Shown in pieces: positions 16,619 to 26,369 of a stretch of DNA of 64,000 nucleotides. Location of the stretch: the NCBI GenBank assembly GCA_965661765.1, contig CBFIFE010000003.1, forward strand, positions 1 to 64,000, written 5' to 3'. Position 1 is the stretch's first letter; every line of letters starts with the position of its first letter. A program made the translations under genes and the position numbers. The notes under the pieces were generated by a model. The model had not been told where the DNA came from and searched no databases. It saw only the letters and a list, made by a program, of their open reading frames with translations. This stretch comes from JBMYZL01 sp965661765. Lineage in GTDB: Bacteria > Bacteroidota > Bacteroidia > Flavobacteriales_D > Sanyastnellaceae.

Positions 16619-17505
16619 GAATGGTCGTTGATGAAGCCCATGTACAAACCAAATCCATAGGTCATGGACGACCGATCCGGGGTCACAATGAAACCTGCGG
16701 AACCGAAGAATCCCCAATCGCGTTTCCCCCAAAACGTGGTGCGGCCCTCCCAACCGAGCTCTACACCTGCATTTGTCGGTTCAAATCCTTCTGCGGCCAT
16801 TTGCTCGGCAACGGCAATCTGCGGAGCTTCAGTTCCGAGGAAGAACAATGCGTCGGCGAACAAGGTCATCTGGGAGGACCCCCGATACTTTCGCGGTTTT
16901 CCTTTTCCAGTGGTCGTCATCAAGGCAATGTTTCGGGTGCGAATTCGGCTAATGCCCAATGACACTTCGGTGTAGGTCAAACTCCACGGGGAGACGGCCA
17001 ACAAATCGGTGTTGCGGTAACCGATGCCTCCGCGCACCGCGTAGGCGTAACTGCGCGGAATGTCGTATTCGAGTTGATAGGCCGTGATGGTGTTGGCACC
17101 CGTGGATTCGCTTTTGAGCGTAATGCCCGATTCTTTGGGCTTTTCACTGCTCGCGAAGACATAACTGCCACGCAGGCGAAAGCTGCGTGCGGCTGGGGTT
17201 TTGCCCGCCGTGTACAAGCTGTCCTCCACGCCATCATACAAAATGCCACCGAAAACGTTCGTTTGCAATGTGATGTGACTCAGGTCGTCGAAATTGTATT
17301 GAACGCGAATGCCTTCGATGACGTTGGAGGCAAGCGCACCCCAGTAAATGTTCAGTTTGCTGATGTCTTCCGGGCGATCACTGAGCACTTCGTATTCAAT
17401 CTGCGTCCCGTCCTCAAAAACTGCAGTAGAACGCTGGGCATCAACGTGGTTAAAGGTCAAGGCAGCGACTGAAAAACAGACAGCAAGGCGTAGTATAGGT
17501 TTCAT
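16615..17505 (-). CDS. Predicted outer-membrane beta-barrel protein of unknown function
   Basis: The 296-residue protein has a signal peptide (cleavage near 'VDAQRST', about residue 23). Alternating polar/hydrophobic strands with many aromatic residues follow, as in outer-membrane barrels, and the last strand ends 'YGFGLYMGFINDHS'. I do not recognise a family. It is transcribed ahead of the serine-protease lipoprotein with an ATGA overlap, which suggests they work together. It is divergent from ligA. Confidence 0.6.
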   Translation of the reverse strand: MKPILRLAVCFSVAALTFNHVDAQRSTAVFEDGTQIEYEVLSDRPEDISKLNIYWGALASNVIEGIRVQYNFDDLSHITLQTNVFGGILYDGVEDSLYTAGKTPAARSFRLRGSYVFASSEKPKESGITLKSESTGANTITAYQLEYDIPRSYAYAVRGGIGYRNTDLLAVSPWSLTYTEVSLGISRIRTRNIALMTTTGKGKPRKYRGSSQMTLFADALFFLGTEAPQIAVAEQMAAEGFEPTNAGVELGWEGRTTFWGKRDWGFFGSAGFIVTPDRSSMTYGFGLYMGFINDHS

Positions 17506-17549
17506 TGCAAAGGTTTGTGGGCGCCAATATACGGATGTAATTTGCGTCC

Positions 17550-20003
17550 ATGCAGGAAAGTTTGGACGCGCAAAAACAGCGACTTGAGTGGCTTCGGTTG
17601 GAGATCGAAGAGCACAACAAGAAATATTATGTGGATGCGTTGCCCACCATTTCCGATGAGGCGTTCGATGCGATGCTTCGGGAGTTGCAGGATATCGAGG
17701 CGCGTCATCCCGAGTGGGTGACTGAGTCGTCCCCTACGCAGCGCGTGGGAAGCGATGTGGCCAATCGGGGTTTTGCGAAAGTTCCGCACAGCCGCCCCAT
17801 GCTCTCGTTGACGAACAGTTACAATGAAGGAGACATTGCCGAATGGGCGGAGCGGGTGGACAAATTGCTCGAAGGTGAATCCGTTGAATTTGCCCTAGAG
17901 CTCAAATACGACGGGGTGGCCATCTCGTTGATTTATGAAAACAGGCAGTTGCTGCGGGCAGTGACCCGTGGAGATGGGGATGTGGGCGAGGATGTCACAG
18001 CGAATGTCCGAACCATTCAATCCATTCCAAAGACACTCGCTCCTGAAGCACCTGCCCACATCATTGAAGTCAGAGGGGAAATTTTTTTTCCGTTCGAGGC
18101 CTTTGACCAATTGAACGAGGAACGAGAGGAGGCGGGGGAAAAGCGGTTTGCAAATCCACGGAACACTGCTGCAGGAACGTTGAAATTGCTGGATTCCAAA
18201 GTGGTGGCTTCCAGAGCGCTGGATTGTTTTGTGTACAGCGCCGTCGAGGGGGTAGAAGGCCGAGGGCATGCGGAAGCCCTGATGCAATTGGAGCAATGGG
18301 GGTTCCCTGTTGCCAAAGCCTCAGATCGGATGGTGGAGGTGGTGTCTGATTTGGCAGGCATCCAGCAATTCCTGGGACATTGGGACCGTGAGCGCCACCA
18401 TTTGCCCATGGCGACAGATGGTGTGGTGATCAAAGTGAATGGCTTTGACCAACAACGGGAATTGGGGATGACGGCCAAGAGCCCGCGTTGGGCCATTGCC
18501 TACAAATTTGCATCGGAGCGAGGGCATACGCGTTTGGAACAGATCACATACCAAGTCGGACGGACCGGGGCCATCACGCCGGTGGCCAACCTGCAACGCG
18601 TTCTGATTGCGGGCACCATCGTCAAGCGCGCTTCCTTGCACAATGCCGATGTCATCGCGGAACTCGATGTCCGGGAAGGGGATTGGGTTTGGGTGGAAAA
18701 AGGTGGCGAAATCATCCCGAAAATCACCGACGTCGACCGCTCCGCCCGTGACCAGCATGTGGGACCACCGCACGCTTTCATCACAGCTTGTCCAGCCTGT
18801 GGCGCGCGCCTGCAACGAGACGAAAATGAGGCCAGGCATTATTGCCCAAATGCCAAGGGGTGTCAGCCGCAGATCCATGCGCGCCTCCGCCATTTTGTGA
18901 GTCGGAAGGCCATGAACATTGATGGGTTGGGCCCGGAATGGATCGACTTGTTGATGGAAAAAGACGGATTGCGAAGTCCGGCAGATTTTTACGAATTGGC
19001 CCAGCGAAGCCAATCCCTTGAATGGAAGCAACAAGTGGCGATGTTCAAACCGCCCAAACGGACGCCAACCCGCGCTGAGGACTGGGCCCGTGCAGCCACC
19101 GGACTTGCGGGCTGGTTTCATCGAAACAAGCAGGGAAAGCGATATTCGAGCCCACTGGCCCTTCCTTGCAAAGTGGAGGAAATTGCGCGTTGGGCTCAAC
19201 TTCGGACAAGTGGCGCAGCGCTGTCATTTCCCGTGGCTTGCGATTGGGCGGAAGAACTGGTGGAGCACGATGGAGATTGGAAATGGGCCTTGCGCCGTGC
19301 CTTGCGCGATGCTGCAGACGCCTCTGATTTGTTGTCAGGATTGGACGAGGCAGAATACCCGGATGAACTGTTGGGGCGAGCAGAGGGCGATCGGGCGCTG
19401 CATTTTGATCAGCTTTTGATGCGGCTGACGCCCCGGCGAGAACGACATTTCCGCGGCGAGAAAACCCTTTTCAAATTGCTGCGAGCGATTGAGGAATCGA
19501 AAATGCGTCCTTTTTCTGCAGTTTTGTTTGCCTTGGGCATTCGACATGTCGGGGTTGAAGTTGCAGAAGAATTGAGCCAGGCCTTTCATGCGATGGATGC
19601 CCTCCACGCTGCGTCGCGAGACGAAATCGCGGCAATACACGGTCTGGGGGAGGAGATTGCGGACAGCATTTGCTCTTGGTTTTCGGACCCCGACAATTTG
19701 GACTTGGTGGCCTCGCTGAAGGAGGCGGGAGTGCAAATGGCCAATGCGGATTCAGCAGAAGGCGTTGGCGGATCGTCTTCACTTGCAGGAATGACGTTTG
19801 TGATCACCGGCACGTTGCCCTTTCCCAGGGAAGTTGTGGCAGATGAAATTCGACAAAATGGAGGCAAAGTCACTGGTTCAATCTCGAAAAACACAACTTA
19901 TCTCGTGGCCGGAGAGAAGGCCGGCTCAAAACTTCGCAAAGCAGAGTCACTCAACATCAGCGTTCTCGATTACGAAGGTTTGCAAGGGTTGATCAATTCT
20001 TGA
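17550..20003 (+). CDS. ligA: NAD+-dependent DNA ligase with a large internal insertion
   Basis: The 817-residue protein seals nicks with NAD+. It has an N-terminal Ia domain, then the adenylation domain with 'LELKYDGVA' (Lys119 is adenylated) and 'KVNGFDQQRELGMTAKSPRWAIAYKF', then the OB fold and a four-Cys zinc finger (C414, C417 and two more). Helix-hairpin-helix repeats follow, with a C-terminal BRCT domain (about 735-817). Typical LigA is about 670 residues. The excess is a ~145-residue insertion between 'SPADFYEL' (ending at residue 483) and 'KTLFKLLRAIEESK' (from 638), inside the first HhH region; I recognise no domain in it. The ATG at 17550 lies 5 bases after a TAATTTG box. Confidence 0.95.
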   Translation: MQESLDAQKQRLEWLRLEIEEHNKKYYVDALPTISDEAFDAMLRELQDIEARHPEWVTESSPTQRVGSDVANRGFAKVPHSRPMLSLTNSYNEGDIAEWAERVDKLLEGESVEFALELKYDGVAISLIYENRQLLRAVTRGDGDVGEDVTANVRTIQSIPKTLAPEAPAHIIEVRGEIFFPFEAFDQLNEEREEAGEKRFANPRNTAAGTLKLLDSKVVASRALDCFVYSAVEGVEGRGHAEALMQLEQWGFPVAKASDRMVEVVSDLAGIQQFLGHWDRERHHLPMATDGVVIKVNGFDQQRELGMTAKSPRWAIAYKFASERGHTRLEQITYQVGRTGAITPVANLQRVLIAGTIVKRASLHNADVIAELDVREGDWVWVEKGGEIIPKITDVDRSARDQHVGPPHAFITACPACGARLQRDENEARHYCPNAKGCQPQIHARLRHFVSRKAMNIDGLGPEWIDLLMEKDGLRSPADFYELAQRSQSLEWKQQVAMFKPPKRTPTRAEDWARAATGLAGWFHRNKQGKRYSSPLALPCKVEEIARWAQLRTSGAALSFPVACDWAEELVEHDGDWKWALRRALRDAADASDLLSGLDEAEYPDELLGRAEGDRALHFDQLLMRLTPRRERHFRGEKTLFKLLRAIEESKMRPFSAVLFALGIRHVGVEVAEELSQAFHAMDALHAASRDEIAAIHGLGEEIADSICSWFSDPDNLDLVASLKEAGVQMANADSAEGVGGSSSLAGMTFVITGTLPFPREVVADEIRQNGGKVTGSISKNTTYLVAGEKAGSKLRKAESLNISVLDYEGLQGLINS

Positions 20004-20034
20004 TGGGGGCTGTGCCAAATGTGACTTCATGCCC

Positions 20035-20042
20035 TACCTTTC
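20035..20042 (+). promoter_or_regulatory. -7-like promoter box before the exonuclease gene
   Basis: TACCTTTC differs from TAnnTTTG only at the last base and lies 6 bases before the ATG at 20049. Confidence 0.35.
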
Positions 20043-20048
20043 GGCGCC

Positions 20049-20993
20049 ATGAGATTTGCGGCGATAGATGTGGAATGTGCCACGAGTGATTTCGGCAACA
20101 TTTGTGAAATCGGTTTGGTGGTGTTCGATGGCGGTCAGGAAGTCAGTGCGTTCCGATCGCAAGTCCGCCCGGTGATTCCAGAGTTTGGCGATTGGCAGCG
20201 TTGGAACTTGCCTTACAGTTTGCGGGAATTGATGAATGCCCCCAGTTTTGCCGTGGTGTGGGCGGAAGCGGCAGAAATTTTGAAGGGCTTGCCGGTGATT
20301 GCCCACAATGCATCGACAGTGGAGTGCCGCCATTTTTCAGCGGCCTTCAAAGCAGCGAACGTGGACGTGGCGACCATGCCAGAGATGTTCTGTTCGTTGG
20401 AGCTTGCCCGAAGAATGTGGCCAGATTTGCCGAAGCACGGATTGAAGCAATTGGCACGTGTGTTTGAGACCCAACTCGATCACCACAATCCAGTGTCGGA
20501 TGCAAGGCTGTCCGCCATGGTGGTCGAAAAAAGCCTGGCCCTGTCCGGGGCTGTTGACGTCCCCGCGCTTTTTCACAGCTTCAAATTGCCAGCGTGTCCC
20601 TTGGCCCCCCAGAATGCCCCGGATTTGGCCAAGAAGGCTGAGCTGCTGAAAACAGGTCCGGGCCACAAATCAGGCAAAAAGGGTGGGCGCAGACAAGGTG
20701 GCTTGCCAGAATTGGTCAAATGGCATTCACCAGTGGCCTTGCCTGCTCAGGTCCGGTCTGGTCAGCATTACATCTTGAGTGGATTCAGCACACAACGCAA
20801 GGAAGCACTGCATGCTCGTGCGCGCGGCATCGGCCTTCGTTCGATGTCAATGGTCACCCCGAAAACAGATTTTTTGGTGGCCGATTTGCAGATGGGGCCA
20901 GCAAAACTGGATCGCTGTCAGCGCTATCACATTCCCATTTTGTCGGAATCCGAGTTTTTGGAGCGACTGCAGGAGGTGGAAGCCTTCAACTGA
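20049..20993 (+). CDS. DnaQ-type 3'-5' exonuclease with C-terminal BRCT-like domain
   Basis: In this 314-residue protein, residues 1-175 show the DEDDh exonuclease motifs: 'AIDVEC' (Asp7, Glu9), 'VIAHNAS' and 'HNPVSDAR' (His and Asp of motif III). A basic linker rich in Gly, Lys and Arg (about 205-225) leads to a domain with 'YILSGFSTQRKEALHARA' and 'TKTDFLVAD'-like features of BRCT (about 240-310). A nuclease-BRCT pairing points to DNA repair or proofreading rather than RNA turnover. It follows ligA by 45 bases on the same strand but seems to have its own promoter box. Confidence 0.85.
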   Translation: MRFAAIDVECATSDFGNICEIGLVVFDGGQEVSAFRSQVRPVIPEFGDWQRWNLPYSLRELMNAPSFAVVWAEAAEILKGLPVIAHNASTVECRHFSAAFKAANVDVATMPEMFCSLELARRMWPDLPKHGLKQLARVFETQLDHHNPVSDARLSAMVVEKSLALSGAVDVPALFHSFKLPACPLAPQNAPDLAKKAELLKTGPGHKSGKKGGRRQGGLPELVKWHSPVALPAQVRSGQHYILSGFSTQRKEALHARARGIGLRSMSMVTPKTDFLVADLQMGPAKLDRCQRYHIPILSESEFLERLQEVEAFN

Positions 20994-20999
20994 CTTGGA

Positions 21000-23036
21000 T
21001 CAAGGCGTGCCAGTGAGAATCTTCACATCTCCGTGGAGGCCGCCCTCTTGAACCCCACCGCAGGTGATTTTGTAATCCACAATGACATAGTACGTGCCTG
21101 CATTCAGCAAGTCTCCGTCGCTGGCATTGCCCTTCCATCGGATGGGAAGCCCTGCGTTTTGGTACACCAAATCTCCCCACCTGTTGAACACGCGCAATTG
21201 ATAGCTGTCGATGAGCTCCATCAAATTCCTGCTGGGTTCGTCGGCCAAAAACAGGGCCAAACCATCGTTTTTGTTGTCGTTGTTGGGGGTAATGACATTG
21301 GGCAAGGTGACAGACGAAATGTCCACCGGCGGTGGCACAGCACTGGCCACCACCAAGGTGTCAGACGATTCGCAGCCATTTTCCAAGAACGTCACGGAAA
21401 GGGCATACGAGCCTGCCGCGCCGATCACCGGTGCGAAAGGGTCCAATGGGTTGATGATTCCCCCTTCCTCATCGTTCGCAACCCAATTCATGATGGCCGT
21501 GTAGGCGGCTGGCGATACGAGGATGCCCTCCACGACGCTCGTCGGAGAGAGGCAAGTCAAGCTGTCTGCTTGACCGGCATCGACCACAGGCGCGGTGACA
21601 TCTTGCGAAATGTCCACTTCGGTCACCCAAGTGCAGCCCGTTGTCGGGTGCTCCGTTTCGATGGTGATGGTGCCAGGTGCGTACACTTCGATGTTGAAGT
21701 CATCCATCAAGGCAAATTCGGCCGTCCCTGCCCAGTTGATGGTCGCAGGGCCATCGAGGGATGCACTCACGTTGACCACAGTATCGGTGCATGTCAATTG
21801 GGGCACGTCTGTTGTGATGTCAAAGGTGACCACGGACAAGTCCTCGACGACCTCCACGAAGGCCTCCGCCGCGCACCCGCCATTTGTAGCCGTCGCTACG
21901 ACCTTATAGGTGCCCGGCGCATCCGCAGTGGCGAAGGGACCAGCCGTGGCAGACAAGTTGCCGTCTGTGGTGGTCCAGAGATAGTTCACTCCGGCGGAAA
22001 AATTGCTCACTGCAGCGAAGTCGACCTCGTCTGTCGCACAGGTCAGGACAAAAGGGCCATCAGGGGTGACGTCCACCTCAATGGGCTCCACGGTCACCAG
22101 CACGGAATCCGAAACCAGTCCATCGCAAAACGATTCGTAGCTGACAACATAGGTGGTCGTTTCCTCCGGCGTGCAAATCGGTGTGGCGCTGTTCGGGTCG
22201 TCCAATCCCTGGGCAGGCGTCCATGAGAAAGTAGATTCCGGCAGCCCCACGGCACTCAACATCACGGATTCTCCGGGGCAAACAAATGCGTTGGGCCCCG
22301 TGGTGATGATGTTGTCTTGCAAACACACGGTTTGGTTGTTGTTGGCGCCGCCTGTTGATCCTGAAAATCCAAAAGTGACCAAAGATGAGCCATTGAAGAC
22401 ATCTGCAATCAAATCGATTTCAGCGGAAAGTCGTTCTTCACAATCGAATGAGGCAGTCACTGTTTGAGAAACTGGATCCCACGCAATGCGAACCACATGG
22501 TCTTGTCCATCCTCGATGTTGCCGCCGTTGGCCAAAGCATTCACCGGCCCACCCAGCGCCGAAGGCGCAGTGTGTGAGACCGATCCATTGGACACAAAAG
22601 CGATGTGGTCCCCGAAAGGATCGTTATAATCGGAATTTTGCCATGTATCAAACTCCACACCAAAACTCGGGTCGAATCCATTGAAGCCCATGCCGCCCCC
22701 AGATTCCCCGATGGCATCGGTCCCAGCGGTTTGCAACACGAAAACCATGCCGTCAGCGCCATTGCTGTCATTTGTGCCGAAGTTCATGGTGAACTGCAGG
22801 TCAAAAGGTTCTGTCAAGTCGATGGGGTTCGCGTACCAAACTGTGCCGTTTTGGGTATTGACCGCTGCTGTGATTTGGTAACAAATCTCTCCCACTGCCT
22901 GCGCAGAACCATTCAAGAAATAACTCTCTTGGGCGTGCAGGGAATGTCGGCCCAAAACCCCGGTGATGTCCAACAGCCCCAGGAGCAAGGCGAGGGGGGG
23001 CAGGAGCGCTCGGCATCTGTTTGTCATGACTTTCAT
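21000..23036 (-). CDS. Secreted lectin-like protein with gliding-motility-type C-terminal domain
   Basis: The 678-residue protein has a signal peptide (about 1-35). Residues about 38-215 resemble a legume/L-type lectin sandwich, with 'ADGMVFVLQ' and 'FGVEFDTWQN'. PKD/SprB-like beta repeats follow (about 240-580). The C-terminus has 'LPNVITPNNDNKNDG' and 'YQLRVFNRWGDLVYQ', the hallmark of the gliding-motility-associated (type B) C-terminal domain that directs export by type IX secretion. It is therefore probably cell-surface and may bind carbohydrate. A second in-frame ATG at 23027 is also possible. A TATTTTCG box lies further upstream on the minus strand. Confidence 0.82.
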   Translation of the reverse strand: MKVMTNRCRALLPPLALLLGLLDITGVLGRHSLHAQESYFLNGSAQAVGEICYQITAAVNTQNGTVWYANPIDLTEPFDLQFTMNFGTNDSNGADGMVFVLQTAGTDAIGESGGGMGFNGFDPSFGVEFDTWQNSDYNDPFGDHIAFVSNGSVSHTAPSALGGPVNALANGGNIEDGQDHVVRIAWDPVSQTVTASFDCEERLSAEIDLIADVFNGSSLVTFGFSGSTGGANNNQTVCLQDNIITTGPNAFVCPGESVMLSAVGLPESTFSWTPAQGLDDPNSATPICTPEETTTYVVSYESFCDGLVSDSVLVTVEPIEVDVTPDGPFVLTCATDEVDFAAVSNFSAGVNYLWTTTDGNLSATAGPFATADAPGTYKVVATATNGGCAAEAFVEVVEDLSVVTFDITTDVPQLTCTDTVVNVSASLDGPATINWAGTAEFALMDDFNIEVYAPGTITIETEHPTTGCTWVTEVDISQDVTAPVVDAGQADSLTCLSPTSVVEGILVSPAAYTAIMNWVANDEEGGIINPLDPFAPVIGAAGSYALSVTFLENGCESSDTLVVASAVPPPVDISSVTLPNVITPNNDNKNDGLALFLADEPSRNLMELIDSYQLRVFNRWGDLVYQNAGLPIRWKGNASDGDLLNAGTYYVIVDYKITCGGVQEGGLHGDVKILTGTP

Positions 23037-23096
23037 TCGGGATGGTTCGCCTTCGTCTTCACGAAAATACAGGGTTTCAGGATGCGGGTGAAGGGG

Positions 23097-25643
23097 TCAA
23101 AATGAAAGGCCAATTTTCACATTGATCCGGCGATTCGTCAAGTAGTTGGGAATCGCATACATCCGGCCATTCACATCTTCAATCCAAGTGTGGTTGATGG
23201 TGTTTCGAATCCCCAAGAGGTTGAAGATTTCCAAGGCAACAAATCCACTGCGGGGCGCATTTGCCTCTGGTTGTTTGGTGAACAGGTCGCGGGAAAAGCC
23301 GATGTCTACGCGCCGGTACAACGGGGTCCGGAGGACATCGAGGTAGCGTTCAAACGATGGCGGGCCGTAAGGAAGGCCTGTTCCAAAATACAAGCTCAGC
23401 AGGACTTTGTAGGCATCGTTGCCGGGCATTTCATCTTGGAAGAGCAAGGACAAATTGAACCGCTGGTCTGTGGGCCGTGGGATGAACCCCGGCTCGACAA
23501 GCGCCGAATCGACCGGTGAATCGTTCAAGGTAAACCCTGGGACAATCAACGCGCCTTCGTCGTTGAAAAAGTTGTAGTAGCTGTCATCTTCAAGGTCTTC
23601 AGCCGTGGACATGACGCTCATTCTCAGCCAACTCTGAATGCCCTCGATGAATTCGCCATTCAGCATGAAGTCCACGCCGGTGGCATATCCACTGGCGTTG
23701 TTTGTCGCGTAGTAGCGCTGGCGAACATTCTCCACTTCATAGGGGATGAGTGAGGCCAAATCCTTGTAGTACAACTCCGTCACCAGCTTGAAGGGCCGCC
23801 CGCGCATTTCCAATTGCCGGTCCATGCCCAAGACCGCATGAACAGCGCGTTGTGCCCGAATGTCTGGGTTCACTTGGCCGTCGAGCCCTCGCATTTCACG
23901 ATAGAAAGGGGGTTGCCAGTACAGCCCCCCACTGAGCTTGAAGACCGTCGAGGTTTGGGCGGTGTCCGCCCCAGCTGGGGTGTAGCTGATGTGGCCGCGC
24001 GGCCCCCCCACGAGCTCGTTGTTGAACGACCACCAGTGTCCCCGCAGGCCGACATTCGCCTTCCATGCTGCTCCGGTCCGGGTCTCTCGGCTCCATGTGC
24101 TTTGCAGAAAACCTTGGGCACGACGTGATGCGATGCTGTTTTCTGCGCGCACCACATCATTGAGCTCGATGGTTTGCGCAGGTCGATCACCGGCGGTGGG
24201 GTAGCCGACGGAATCCAAAGGGTGTGGCGTGGAATATCCGGCGGAGTCGACGTACTCCCATTCGCTGAGTCGATCGTCGATGCGTTCCTGTTGGGCCTTG
24301 AGTCCCCAGGCGAGATGGATTTGGTCCCCGCCCAAGGAGGCCGTTCCTTTCAAGGCCAAGCTCAAAACCTCTGCGTCCAAGGCATTTCTGGCATGGTTCA
24401 AAAAGGCGCCCACACCCCGATTGACAAGGGCTTCCCCGAGGTCATCGCTGCCCAAATCGCGGTCCAACTCATCCAAATAATACGCCCCAAGAATGTCGAA
24501 TGATTCTTGTTCGGACGTTCGAAACATCGACGTGATCAGCCGCCATCGGGTCGTCTCGGTGGTTCGGTTGATGGCCATTGAGCCGAAGCCCGTCCGGAAC
24601 CGCGTGTCTTCGGCACCGTCGAAATAGATGGTGAGCCGCAGGGCTTCGTTGATGTTGCCGACTTCGGTTTGCCGGGTTTGCGGCGTGAACCGGTAGTCAT
24701 TTGCGCCGAACATGCCGAGCCATTCCAGTTCCCATGGACCATAGCCGTCTGGATCCCAAGTGACAAAGGATTGCAAATCGATGTAGCGGGGCTGGTATTC
24801 GCCGCCTTCGTCCAAAGAACCCAGCACATAGGCATTGTCCCGGTAGCGAAATCCAGTGTTGAAGGTCCAGGCACCGGCCACGGCGTCTTGCTGCAGATTC
24901 AAACCGAGCATGCTCGCGGTCATTCGGGTGGCCGCTTCCCGGGGCTTTCGGTATTGGATGTCGAGCACAGAACTCATTTTGTCCCCATACCGTGCTTCAA
25001 AGCCTCCTGCGGAAAAGTCTATGGATTCCACCATGTCGGGGTTGGGGAACGACAGGCCTTCTTGCTGGCCTGCACGGACGAGAAACGGTCGATAGACCTC
25101 AATGTCATTCACATAGACCAAATTCTCATCGAAGCTGCCCCCACGCACATTGTACGCACTGGACAATTCGCTCGTGAAATTCACCGGTGCCTGCATCAAT
25201 GCATCTTCGATGGTGCCCCGTGGGGATGGAATGCGCGATGCGATTTTGGGGTCGATGCGCTGAATGGGCGCCGTGCGCTCGCCATCCGCCACGACTTCAG
25301 AGGTGCTCAGCGCCACCCCAGCGGTGAGACGGATGTTGGCTGTGCGGGTCTGCCCCCATTCCAGATCGTTGAATATCAGTTCTTCCGTTTTGTAGCCCAC
25401 AAAGCTGTATCGCACCACCCACCGCAACTTCCCCGGCAAAGACAAAGCATACCGACCTTCCTCATCAGTCAGGACAGCCCCGCGTGTGAAGTCCTGCGGA
25501 ATCACGGTGGCCCCGGGCAGGGGCAGCCCCGCCCGATCGGTGACTTGCCCGACAATGGTGATGGGCTCTTGTCCGCGTCCAGCGAAGGCAGCGCAGAGCA
25601 AAAAAGCCAACAGGCACAAGCGGATGCGGCGTTTTCTTCTCAT
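23097..25643 (-). CDS. TonB-dependent receptor with carboxypeptidase-like N-terminal domain
   Basis: The 848-residue outer-membrane receptor has a signal peptide (about 1-24). A CarboxypepD_reg-like domain (about 28-110; 'ITIVGQVTDRAGLPLPGATV') precedes the plug domain, which has 'SSAYNVRGGSFDENLVYVNDIEVYRP' type features (about 150-250), and a 22-strand-type barrel ends in 'INVKIGLSF' with a terminal Phe. It imports an unknown substrate using TonB energy. No SusD or DUF4249 partner is adjacent. The start at 25643 is the ATG preceding the signal peptide; the longer frame upstream is spurious. Confidence 0.88.
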   Translation of the reverse strand: MRRKRRIRLCLLAFLLCAAFAGRGQEPITIVGQVTDRAGLPLPGATVIPQDFTRGAVLTDEEGRYALSLPGKLRWVVRYSFVGYKTEELIFNDLEWGQTRTANIRLTAGVALSTSEVVADGERTAPIQRIDPKIASRIPSPRGTIEDALMQAPVNFTSELSSAYNVRGGSFDENLVYVNDIEVYRPFLVRAGQQEGLSFPNPDMVESIDFSAGGFEARYGDKMSSVLDIQYRKPREAATRMTASMLGLNLQQDAVAGAWTFNTGFRYRDNAYVLGSLDEGGEYQPRYIDLQSFVTWDPDGYGPWELEWLGMFGANDYRFTPQTRQTEVGNINEALRLTIYFDGAEDTRFRTGFGSMAINRTTETTRWRLITSMFRTSEQESFDILGAYYLDELDRDLGSDDLGEALVNRGVGAFLNHARNALDAEVLSLALKGTASLGGDQIHLAWGLKAQQERIDDRLSEWEYVDSAGYSTPHPLDSVGYPTAGDRPAQTIELNDVVRAENSIASRRAQGFLQSTWSRETRTGAAWKANVGLRGHWWSFNNELVGGPRGHISYTPAGADTAQTSTVFKLSGGLYWQPPFYREMRGLDGQVNPDIRAQRAVHAVLGMDRQLEMRGRPFKLVTELYYKDLASLIPYEVENVRQRYYATNNASGYATGVDFMLNGEFIEGIQSWLRMSVMSTAEDLEDDSYYNFFNDEGALIVPGFTLNDSPVDSALVEPGFIPRPTDQRFNLSLLFQDEMPGNDAYKVLLSLYFGTGLPYGPPSFERYLDVLRTPLYRRVDIGFSRDLFTKQPEANAPRSGFVALEIFNLLGIRNTINHTWIEDVNGRMYAIPNYLTNRRINVKIGLSF

Positions 25644-25698
25644 CTCAGCGGCCCCGTCGGCGTTGCAGTCGCAGTTGCAGTGGTGTGTTCCCCTGTGG

Positions 25699-26340
25699 TC
25701 ATTGGCGTTTGAGATCTCCACGGCGCAAGGCCTGGACAAATTGCGCCCAGGCCACCGGACTGAACAAATTGATGGGCGGCAACCCGCCTTGATAGCTCGC
25801 CTGGACGGCCTGTTGCTGCATGGTGTAATTGTACACTTCCGAGCCATCGCGCCCCACCTCCATCAGTCGGTCGTACAACGCGACGGGGTCCAAGGCCTCT
25901 TGGCCGCGGGTGTACGCATCCGATCCGATGTTGAGGGCCAAGAATTCTTCTTTGAATCGTTCTTTTGTCGGCCAGGGGTACACGAACGCCTCCTGCAAGG
26001 TGATGGTGTCCCGTGCCATGGGGGCCACAACATTCATGCGGGGGATTGCCAAATCCATGGGCACCACCACATCGCGGGGGATGAACCCCACAGACGAGAT
26101 GCGCAAGGTGTCCCCAGCAAGAGCGGGCAAACTGAAAAATCCGTGCACGTCGGTCATGGTGCCGCGTTCGTCGCGGGTGCGATAAATGGTCGCGTAGGGG
26201 AGGGGGGACAACGAATCGGTGGTGACGACCATGCCGGAGACTTGGACGACCTCGGTTTGGCCGGAGGCCTGAAAAAACACCAGCCCGCCAGCAAGCATCA
26301 TCAGGAAGGGGAGCGGGCGGAAGGTGAAAAGCGCTTTCAT
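25699..26340 (-). CDS. Carboxypeptidase-like regulatory domain protein
   Basis: The 213-residue exported protein has a signal peptide (about 1-28) and one CarboxypepD_reg-like beta domain (about 33-110; 'VQVSGMVVTTDSLSPLPYATI'). A C-terminal part without recognised motifs resembles the tail of Bacteroidota proteins of this kind. The role is unknown. It lies 55 bases before the TonB-dependent receptor on the same strand, suggesting envelope cooperation. The start at 26340 follows a TAATTTG box (26347-26353) by 6 bases. Confidence 0.7.
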   Translation of the reverse strand: MKALFTFRPLPFLMMLAGGLVFFQASGQTEVVQVSGMVVTTDSLSPLPYATIYRTRDERGTMTDVHGFFSLPALAGDTLRISSVGFIPRDVVVPMDLAIPRMNVVAPMARDTITLQEAFVYPWPTKERFKEEFLALNIGSDAYTRGQEALDPVALYDRLMEVGRDGSEVYNYTMQQQAVQASYQGGLPPINLFSPVAWAQFVQALRRGDLKRQ

Positions 26341-26369
26341 GGAGGCCAAATTACAACGCATGAAGCGGT

